Below, in pieces: positions 6,454-12,911 of a stretch of DNA of 19,309 bases. The stretch is taken from NCBI GenBank assembly GCA_045629845.1, contig JAZQRZ010000109.1, forward strand, positions 1-19,309. The letters are read 5' to 3'. This stretch comes from UBA9715 sp045629845. Lineage in GTDB: Bacteria > Actinomycetota > Coriobacteriia > Coriobacteriales > Eggerthellaceae. The number at the start of each line of letters is the position of its first letter. Position 1 is the stretch's first letter. The translations under genes were made by a program, and so were the position numbers. The notes beneath the pieces are model-generated. The model worked only from the letters and a program-made list of their open reading frames with translations. It was not told the origin of the DNA and ran no database searches.

Positions 6454-8733
6454 GTGGGATTGATGCAAAAGAAATACGGAAGAGAACACGAAGGTGAATA
6501 TGCGCTTATGCCTGAAGCTGCTGATGGTGCAGCGTTGGCAGATGTTGGGGAAGTGGTAAAGGCTGCTGAAGCTGCTGAAACTGCTGATCAGGCAATTCAG
6601 GCCGCCGATGTTGTTAAGGTTAAGAACGCTGAAGTTAATCGTTATGAGCCTCTTTCCGACATGCTTGAAGACGCTTCGCAGGGTTTAGGCGTCGATAAGC
6701 AAGATGCCAAAGAACAAGGTGATGCAGAAACAGTTGACGAAGAAGAAGTCGACGAAATTATGCGTAAGTATGACCGCGAGTCGAATACGCGTATCTGGGA
6801 AGGTAAGCCGAAGATTGTTGTTTCTATTCTTATGGCTGCTTTCTCGGTCTACTGTATCTGCATGACTTTGTTATATACCGGCCTTCCTGAAACCCGCCTT
6901 TCTTTGTTTGTGGGCTTTGTTATCGTTATTGGCTACATGATGTATCCGATTCGCAAAGGCCATGTACGTCCTAACCACATTCCCTGGTATGACATTGTTC
7001 TTATGGTTGTAGGCGCGGGGTGCTTCTTCTATTTTGCGTTTAACGCTATGGATATTATTCGCTTAGCTACGCGTATTCAGCCGATTCATGTGGTGCTAGC
7101 GGTTGTTGGCGTTTTGGTTCTTATGGAACTGTGTAGGCGCTGCGTTGGTATTCCTATTCTTGTTGTGGTTGGCTGTTTGCTTATTTACGCCTTCTACTGG
7201 CAGTTTAGTAATGGCACCGACCTGTATATGTCGCTGCGTAACATTGCTTACAAGTTGTTCTATACAACAAATGGCGTAATCGGAACACCAATTAACGTGT
7301 GTTACACCTATATCGTTTTGTTTATCATTTTCGGCGCTTTCCTCGAGCGCACCGGTATTGCAGCCTTCTTTATTTCGCTTGCTAATCGTATTGCTGGCTG
7401 GTCTTCGGGTGGCGCTGCAAAGGTTGCTGTTATTTCTTCGGCATTGTGCGGTATGGTCAGTGGCTCGTCGGTAGGTAATACAGTTACCACTGGTTCGGTC
7501 ACTATTCCCATGATGAAGAAGACAGGGTATCGCCCAGAATTTGCAGGCGCTGTTGAAGCAGCCTCTTCGACAGGTGGTCAAATCATGCCGCCCATCATGG
7601 GCGCTGCTGCCTTCCTTATGGCTGAATATATGGGCATCCCATATATTGAAGTTGCCACGAAGGCTATTATTCCTGCCTTCCTGTACTTTGCAGGAATCTT
7701 CATCACGGTACATCTTGAAGCAAAGAAGCTTGGCTTGGTTGGTATTCCGCGTGATCAGCTGCCTAAGGCTTCCTATCTCCTTAAGAACTGCTATCTGATT
7801 CTTCCGCTAGTTTTACTTGTTTGGCTGGTGGCTTCAGGTGCACGTACCATGGCTTACTCGGCCGCCATTTCCATCCTTGGCGCTTTCATTATTGGTTATA
7901 TCAACTTCTTCTTTACCGAACTTCGTGCTCGTGCAGCTGAAGAAACTATTGGTGAAGTGTTCTGGAAGGTTACTAAGCTTGCCTTAGCTACTGCTTACGA
8001 AGCTCTGCAGGCTGGCGCTAAGAGCTGCGTTACTGTTGCAGTTGCTTGTGCAATGGCTGGCATGATAGCTGGTTGCATCACTGTTACGGGCCTTGCTTCA
8101 ACCCTTGTTAATACTATCGTTAACTTCGCCGGCGATGCTACCATCATCGGCCTTATCCTTACCATGCTTACTTGCATTGTGCTTGGCATGGGTGTGCCTA
8201 CCACGGCAAATTACTGCATCATGGCAGCTACCACAGCACCGATTCTCATCGCTATGAATATCCCTGTGGTCTGTGCTCACTTCTTCGTGTTCTACTTTGG
8301 CATCGTGGCAGATATTACGCCACCAGTTGCACTAGCGGCGTATGCTGGCTCGGCAATTGCAAAATCCAATCCTATGAGAACGGGCGTAAATGCAGCTCGA
8401 TTGGCAATTGCGGCATTTATTGTTCCTTACATTTTGGCCTTTAACCCCATTATGGTTCTCGAAGGCGATTTCATGGCGCTTCAAATCGTTCAGATTGTTG
8501 CTACGTCGCTTGTTGGTCTGTTTGGCATTGCGGCAGCCATGAACGGGCATTTATTCGTAAAAATTAATCCTATCTTTAGGATATTGCTGGTTGCTGGTGG
8601 TTTGTGCATGATGGCGCCTGATACGCTGACTGACGTTGTTGGCGTTGCTGTAATCGCCGTTATCGTAATCATTCAGTTCCTCTTGCGAAAGCGCTCAAAA
8701 ACGCCAACTGCTCCTGCTGTAGCAGCCGCATAA
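6454..8733 (+). CDS. Fused TRAP transporter permease (4TM/12TM, TAXI type)
   Basis: This protein of 759 residues joins the small DctQ-like membrane domain and the large DctM-like domain in one chain, as is standard for TRAP-TAXI systems. The first ~115 residues are hydrophilic, acidic and alanine-rich, then the first membrane helix begins ('VVSILMAAFSVYCICM'). The DctM part carries the family signature around residues 330-390: 'ALCGMVSGSSVGNTVTTGS', 'GAVEAASSTGGQIMPPIMGA'. A second half-repeat has 'GMGVPTTANYCIMAATTAP'. It imports the solute delivered by the upstream lipoprotein, driven by an ion gradient. I chose GTG at 6454 because AGGAGG (6440-6445) lies eight bases upstream; the TTG at 6448 is too close to that site. 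The long acidic N-terminal extension is more than I would expect and is discussed in the findings. Operon order binding protein-permease supports the assignment. Confidence 0.92.
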   Translation: MGLMQKKYGREHEGEYALMPEAADGAALADVGEVVKAAEAAETADQAIQAADVVKVKNAEVNRYEPLSDMLEDASQGLGVDKQDAKEQGDAETVDEEEVDEIMRKYDRESNTRIWEGKPKIVVSILMAAFSVYCICMTLLYTGLPETRLSLFVGFVIVIGYMMYPIRKGHVRPNHIPWYDIVLMVVGAGCFFYFAFNAMDIIRLATRIQPIHVVLAVVGVLVLMELCRRCVGIPILVVVGCLLIYAFYWQFSNGTDLYMSLRNIAYKLFYTTNGVIGTPINVCYTYIVLFIIFGAFLERTGIAAFFISLANRIAGWSSGGAAKVAVISSALCGMVSGSSVGNTVTTGSVTIPMMKKTGYRPEFAGAVEAASSTGGQIMPPIMGAAAFLMAEYMGIPYIEVATKAIIPAFLYFAGIFITVHLEAKKLGLVGIPRDQLPKASYLLKNCYLILPLVLLVWLVASGARTMAYSAAISILGAFIIGYINFFFTELRARAAEETIGEVFWKVTKLALATAYEALQAGAKSCVTVAVACAMAGMIAGCITVTGLASTLVNTIVNFAGDATIIGLILTMLTCIVLGMGVPTTANYCIMAATTAPILIAMNIPVVCAHFFVFYFGIVADITPPVALAAYAGSAIAKSNPMRTGVNAARLAIAAFIVPYILAFNPIMVLEGDFMALQIVQIVATSLVGLFGIAAAMNGHLFVKINPIFRILLVAGGLCMMAPDTLTDVVGVAVIAVIVIIQFLLRKRSKTPTAPAVAAA

Positions 8734-8734
8734 G

Positions 8735-9622
8735 GTGTCAAAACATAGTTCAACACCAGTCAATAATGCGCCCCAATCCAAGGGAAGGGTGGGGCGCATT
8801 ATTGGTATCTTCATCGGGTTACTTATTGTTTGCGCAGCTGGGTTTGGTGTGTATGTCTATCTTTCTCAGCCTTTTGCAAGTAGCAAGTCTGAACCTAAAG
8901 AAGATGTAATCGAGGAAGCTGTCGACACGGCGCTGTCTCCCGAGGAAGAAGAGCTGGTCTATAACGCCACGCATAAGGGTTATCCAAAGATTTATCCGCT
9001 GATTGCTCAGTGTTCGGGTATTGATCTCAGAAGCCCTATAGCCCCTGGTGATTTGACAGGTGTCTTGTTTCATCAAGCTTCTTATAAGTACGGGCTTGTT
9101 ATGTCTACCGAGCTCCCCGAAGCCAATATGGATGAAGTTGACGCCACTCAAAATCCTCGCGTAAATCGCCAGCAATTTGAAGGTGAATGGCTTGATGCTG
9201 ATGCAATGCACTTATGGCGAATGGCTGATACAACCGAAATGGATACCTCTATCGATGTGGGCGCAGCTGCTGGTACTACACTTCGTTCGCCTGTAACGGG
9301 TACTGTAGTCTTGGTAAAAGATTACATGCTCTACGATGAAACTCCCGATATCGAGATTCATATTCAACCTGATGGAAGGCCTGACCTAGACGTTGTTCTT
9401 ATTCATACGTACGACCCTCTGGTGAAAGCTGGCGACAAAGTGCAAGCTGGCGTTACTGAAATCTCGCACGTTCGTGATATTGCGAAAGATCTTGATGATG
9501 TGCAGCTTGCCTTCTATACGCCTGAAAGTGATCCAGGGAATCATACTCACGTTCAGGTTAACGATGCAAATTTCGAAGGCTATCGCTCTACCAAACTTGC
9601 TGGCGCCATCACTGTAAAGTAA
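8735..9622 (+). CDS. Membrane-anchored protein with M23/LytM-like domain, metal site apparently incomplete
   Basis: This 295-residue protein has one N-terminal membrane helix (about 21-43, 'IIGIFIGLLIVCAAGFGVYV'), an acidic stalk (about 50-75) and an extracellular domain. Residues 165-275 resemble the M23 peptidase/LytM fold: 'VGAAAGTTLRSPVTGTVV' matches the usual 'DiaapxGtpVyApxdGtV' strand pair, 'LIHTYDPLVKAGDKVQAG' matches 'HlsxxxVkvGdkVkaGq', and H270-T-H272 matches the HxH metal motif. The first ligand of HxxxD appears to be D170 (D170-x-x-x-D174), so the enzyme may be inactive or use an atypical site. The GTG at 8735 starts one base after the permease stop but has no ribosome site, implying coupled reinitiation; a GTG at 8789 has AAGGGA just upstream and would still keep the membrane helix. 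It ends the TRAP-TAXI cluster. Whether it serves transport or cell-wall metabolism is unknown. Confidence 0.6.
   Translation: MSKHSSTPVNNAPQSKGRVGRIIGIFIGLLIVCAAGFGVYVYLSQPFASSKSEPKEDVIEEAVDTALSPEEEELVYNATHKGYPKIYPLIAQCSGIDLRSPIAPGDLTGVLFHQASYKYGLVMSTELPEANMDEVDATQNPRVNRQQFEGEWLDADAMHLWRMADTTEMDTSIDVGAAAGTTLRSPVTGTVVLVKDYMLYDETPDIEIHIQPDGRPDLDVVLIHTYDPLVKAGDKVQAGVTEISHVRDIAKDLDDVQLAFYTPESDPGNHTHVQVNDANFEGYRSTKLAGAITVK
8761..8804. repeat. 15-bp perfect inverted repeat at the start of the M23-like gene
   Basis: CAATAATGCGCCCC (8761-8774) is an exact inverted copy of GGGGCGCATTATTG (8791-8804), with A8775/T8790 adding a fifteenth pair. The 14-base loop contains the purine-rich AAGGGAAGG, which resembles a Shine-Dalgarno sequence and lies just before a possible GTG start at 8789. 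Downstream bases (GTATCTTC) are not a T-run. It may be a translational switch, an internal attenuator, or the end signal of the TRAP message. Confidence 0.75.
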
Positions 9623-9673
9623 ACCTGGTTAGCCGAGGCTTGTTCGGGCGATTCTATTCCAATATCAATATAT

Positions 9674-10978
9674 TTAAGCGTTACGAAGGGTGCTGTAGAG
9701 GAATGTTTCGTTGCGCGCACGGAGTAGCGACAGGTCCCAGGCGACTGGTTCGGGCAGTTGCTCTAAGGGAAGTTCGTTGATGATGTCGATGTTTACGCGC
9801 GCATCACAGATGGCACCAAGATCATCTTGGTATGTCGTCATACTTTTTGCGATATCTACTGCATCGTCGCCGATAAGAGACTTAAAGTTTTCGGCGTCGT
9901 AGCGTACTCGTTTGGCGCTCTTACGAACATCATGAGTAAGCTCTACATCAGCAAGATCAAGCTGAGCTAGCTCTTGTTCTAGCTCAGCGGCAACTTCGAT
10001 AAAGCGCTCGCGAATAACAGCTGATTCAAGACCTTCAGCATTTACGCGCTTGCGCCATTTTACGTTGTGAAGTTCCTCAACTACATGGTTTAGTTTCTTT
10101 ACTATGCGCTTTGATGCAAGAACTTTCATAACGTGTTCTCGCTCGGCATAAGCTTGCATGCCACAGAATTGAACAAGTTCAGCGCTTGCATCTTCCATTT
10201 CCTGTGCTTGCTCGGATAAGACATCAAGTTCACGCAGATGAGATGTTTCACCAACAATCTCTTTCAGTTCAGCCTGAACGTCTTTATTCTGATTAGCATC
10301 CTGCCAAGGTGCTGTAAATGCTAAGAGACTGCGCAGCGTGCGGATGGACACACGGAACTTATGCATAGTTTCGATGTCATTTGGGTCGTTATAAAAGCCT
10401 TCTAGCCTTTCAATGATGGTGTCGGCTGCTTCAGCAAGAATTGATTCCATTTGGACAAGCGTTTTCCAGCGTTGCGAAATGGGTCCCTGAGCAAACCACA
10501 GAAGGCGTCCTGATTTATCAGCCGCTTCCTCTTCCGATTTAGGAATGCTTATAGCTGCAAATGCGCCGGTGGCAAACACGATATGGGACCCAGTTAGTTT
10601 CTTGGTGACATCTTCGATAAAAGGGTTATGTCCCACAGCGATAATGGTATCGCTGTCTGTTGACTTGACTGCTTCGCAGAACGATTCGATATCTTGGGTC
10701 CACAGTGCATCGATACCCTTTATGTCACTATCAACATCGATGCCTACACGTTTGCAGGCTTTTTGCATAAGTCGCGCGGTTTGTTCGGCGCGTGCTGCAG
10801 GACTTGACCAGACTTCGACTTTTGAATCCTGCTGACAAGACATAAGGCCTAAGGAATTTGGAAGCGTGGCGATAAGCGATCGCTTGCCTGCTTCGGTAAG
10901 GCGACGTTCCATGTCCAGCATATCTTCTGATGCTCGTTGTGCTTTTCCGTGACGCATTAAGATTAAAGTCTTAGCCAT
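9674..10978 (-). CDS. SixA-like histidine phosphatase fused to a CHAD domain
   Basis: This 434-residue cytoplasmic protein has two domains. Residues 1-165 are a SixA-type histidine phosphatase: R9-H10-G11 motif ('LILMRHGKAQR'), R63 in 'SSPAARAEQTA', and H117 in 'AVGHNPFIED'. SixA enzymes remove phosphate from phosphohistidine on phosphotransfer proteins. Residues about 190-430 are a CHAD domain, an alpha-helical fold that binds polyphosphate: H206 in 'MHKFRVSIRTLR', H349 in 'THDVRKSAKRVRYDAE', and 'YQDDLGAICDARV' match its conserved basic helices. All expected catalytic and basic residues are visible. The ATG at 10978 has GGGAG about five bases upstream. It lies 43 bases after a four-helix membrane protein on the same strand, so they may be co-transcribed, and converges with the M23-like gene. 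The fusion suggests phosphatase action on, or regulated by, polyphosphate; the true substrate is unknown. Confidence 0.88.
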   Translation of the reverse strand: MAKTLILMRHGKAQRASEDMLDMERRLTEAGKRSLIATLPNSLGLMSCQQDSKVEVWSSPAARAEQTARLMQKACKRVGIDVDSDIKGIDALWTQDIESFCEAVKSTDSDTIIAVGHNPFIEDVTKKLTGSHIVFATGAFAAISIPKSEEEAADKSGRLLWFAQGPISQRWKTLVQMESILAEAADTIIERLEGFYNDPNDIETMHKFRVSIRTLRSLLAFTAPWQDANQNKDVQAELKEIVGETSHLRELDVLSEQAQEMEDASAELVQFCGMQAYAEREHVMKVLASKRIVKKLNHVVEELHNVKWRKRVNAEGLESAVIRERFIEVAAELEQELAQLDLADVELTHDVRKSAKRVRYDAENFKSLIGDDAVDIAKSMTTYQDDLGAICDARVNIDIINELPLEQLPEPVAWDLSLLRARNETFLYSTLRNA

Positions 10979-11021
10979 TGTGTCTCCCGAATAGGTGGTG
11001 TTTAGGAAAGTACTTTAAAGA

Positions 11022-11525
11022 CTAGCGCTTGTTCTTTTTACTCTTATCCTTTTTCTTCTTTTCACCCTGTAATGGATGAAGCTTCGAACCAATCCAAGCC
11101 CCAAGAATTATTCCAACGGTAGGCATTACGATGAATGCTGCTACGTCGCGAAGAATTGTCATTGGCGATTGAAGAACGGGAGTTAGAGTTGCTCCTTCTT
11201 CTGAATTTGCGATAAGAGCCGAAGCAATAGTCGCGTCAGACATCCAACTCGATGAAACGAACATGGAAATAACGCCTGTGACTAAACAGATAGCTAAAAC
11301 AACCACATATAACTGTCGGCCGATTTCCGTTGCAGTTGCCCCGATGATAAACGTGCAAATAAGCATGATGATGCAAGGAATTAAAAACACGAGCCATGAA
11401 AACAGGGCAACATCCATTCCTGCTGCTGAAGCATGCAGCCAAGAAAAGGCGAGGCAGGCAGTAATAAAGCCAAGCAGAGTTACCGCAATAATTACGGGCA
11501 GATGTTTCTTTACAACAGCGTTCAA
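11022..11525 (-). CDS. Small four-helix membrane protein with lysine-rich tail, function unknown
   Basis: I do not recognise this 167-residue protein. Four hydrophobic segments can be seen at about 9-30, 37-65, 72-94 and 123-147, separated by short loops; the third loop (about 95-120) is the longest and slightly acidic. The last 13 residues (155-167) hold nine basic residues ('EKKKKDKSKKNKR') and should lie in the cytoplasm. The start is TTG at 11525, preceded by GGGAG at suitable distance; the next in-frame ATG (codon 37) would remove the first helix. The gene precedes the SixA-CHAD gene by 43 bases on the same strand, so a shared transcript is likely. The long ORF with a coherent membrane pattern makes it a real gene, but no function can be assigned. 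Confidence 0.7.
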   Translation of the reverse strand: MNAVVKKHLPVIIAVTLLGFITACLAFSWLHASAAGMDVALFSWLVFLIPCIIMLICTFIIGATATEIGRQLYVVVLAICLVTGVISMFVSSSWMSDATIASALIANSEEGATLTPVLQSPMTILRDVAAFIVMPTVGIILGAWIGSKLHPLQGEKKKKDKSKKNKR

Positions 11526-11633
11526 ATCTTTCTCCCATTCACCTGTTAGCTAGCTGGAAGTGAAGTCCAGTTTTGCTCTGTTTCAGGCCGTATCAGTGCC
11601 TGCGCTAAAGCTATGCGGCACGCTTACAATTGC

Positions 11634-11639
11634 TACAAT
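11634..11639 (+). promoter_or_regulatory. Possible -10 box for the pfp-fbp-lut operon
   Basis: TACAAT occurs at 11634-11639 and again at 11625-11630, 30-50 bases ahead of the first gene. No good -35 hexamer sits at the right distance, so this is a weak call based on position and the -10 match alone. Confidence 0.3.
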
Positions 11640-11672
11640 AATGAAAGCTACCATAAAGAAAGGAACGGCGCT

Positions 11673-12884
11673 ATGAGCAATTGTATTGTTGCCCAGTCGG
11701 GTGGTCCAACATCTGTCATTAATGCCACGGTTGCAGGCATTGTTAAAGCAAATCAGATGAATCCTGTTTACGAGCACGTTTACGGCGGTCTTAATGGCGT
11801 CGAAGGCATTTTGGCTGAACGTTTTGTTGATTTAACCAATATGAGCGAAGAAGAGAATCATCTTTTACAACAGACACCTTCTTCCGCATTAGGTTCGTGT
11901 CGCTATAAGTTAAAGCGTGATAACGTCGAAGACTTCGAAAAGCTCATGCAAATCATGGATAAGCACAATATCGAAACGCTGTTCTATATCGGTGGAAATG
12001 ATTCGATGGATACTGTGGCAGCGCTTGCGGAATATGCTGCAAATAATGGTATTACCGATAAGCGATTTGTCGGTTGTCCTAAAACAGTAGATAACGATCT
12101 TATGCACATTGATCACTGTCCTGGATTTGCTTCGGCTGCTAAGTTTATTGCGACAACCGCTTTGCAAACGTGGCTCGATGTCAATGTATATCCCGCTTCG
12201 CGCCAAGAGGTGTTCATTCTAGAAACCATGGGGCGCGATGCTGGCTGGTTAGCTGCTTCTGCTTGCTTGTGCGATAAGGTTGATATTCTTATTCTTCCTG
12301 AGTCGCCATTTGAGAAAGAAGCGTTCCTTAATCGCGTGCGTCAGTGTATTGCAGAAAAGAGCAAGTGCTATGTGGTCGTGTCCGAAGGTGCTCGCTATGC
12401 AGACGGTACCTACATTTCTGCTGGCGAATCCAAGAACGATTTGTTTGGTCATGCTGTTCTTGGTGGTGCTGGCGGCGCATTAAAGGCAATGATTCTTGAT
12501 TCAGGTGCTGCTGGCCGTTGCAAGGTGCAAGATTTGTCTTCGGCTCAGCGTAGTCATGCTTCTGAACAATCACTTGTCGATCGCGTAGAGTCATTCCGTC
12601 TTGGCATGTCTGCTCATATGCATTCGGCAGACAAGTCCTTTACCGGGAAGATGGTTGCGCTTCGAAGACGTGAAGGCACTGATTATGATGTCGAATATTT
12701 CACGATTGATGCAAGTGAAGTTGCGAACTACGTAAAGCATTTTCCGACGGAATGGATTCTGCCAAATTATCAAGGCATTACCGAAGAGGCATTTGCGTAT
12801 TTGCGTCCACTTATTGAAGGTTCGCCTGTCTTGGTTTACAAGGACGGCTTGCCAGCTTATGTTGAGCCGTACTATTTACGCTAA
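11673..12884 (+). CDS. pfp: Pyrophosphate-dependent 6-phosphofructokinase
   Basis: This 403-residue protein interconverts fructose 6-phosphate and fructose 1,6-bisphosphate. The N-terminal phosphate loop is 'AQSGGPTSVINA'. Two positions that separate phosphoryl donors both point to pyrophosphate: D110 in 'IGGNDSMDT' (Gly in ATP enzymes, E. coli position 104) and K137 in 'PKTVDND' (Gly in ATP enzymes, position 124). The catalytic aspartate is D140, and the substrate motif 'ETMGRDAGW' is present. The PPi enzyme is reversible and can serve both glycolysis and gluconeogenesis. I start it at ATG 11673, with AAAGAAAGGAA upstream and homology beginning at once; the frame stays open 60 bases further upstream but without a ribosome site. 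It is the first gene of a six-gene run, 27 bases before fbp. Donor specificity is inferred from the two residues and not proven. Confidence 0.9.
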   Translation: MSNCIVAQSGGPTSVINATVAGIVKANQMNPVYEHVYGGLNGVEGILAERFVDLTNMSEEENHLLQQTPSSALGSCRYKLKRDNVEDFEKLMQIMDKHNIETLFYIGGNDSMDTVAALAEYAANNGITDKRFVGCPKTVDNDLMHIDHCPGFASAAKFIATTALQTWLDVNVYPASRQEVFILETMGRDAGWLAASACLCDKVDILILPESPFEKEAFLNRVRQCIAEKSKCYVVVSEGARYADGTYISAGESKNDLFGHAVLGGAGGALKAMILDSGAAGRCKVQDLSSAQRSHASEQSLVDRVESFRLGMSAHMHSADKSFTGKMVALRRREGTDYDVEYFTIDASEVANYVKHFPTEWILPNYQGITEEAFAYLRPLIEGSPVLVYKDGLPAYVEPYYLR

Positions 12885-12911
12885 GACCACGAATAAATTT
12901 CAGGGGGATCT

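Noticed and set aside
7096..7713. A 205-codon minus-strand frame opposite the TRAP permease
   Set aside because: Shadow of a strongly supported membrane protein gene; the product is polar and low-quality.
9623..9673. Possible terminator between the convergent M23-like and SixA-CHAD genes
   Set aside because: Only a four-pair AGCC/GGCT element and AT-rich sequence are present, with no stem followed by a T-run in either direction.
11554..11574. CTGGA/TCCAG hairpin followed by TTTT upstream of pfp
   Set aside because: Only five pairs and four T residues, with no plus-strand gene immediately upstream to terminate; treated as chance.
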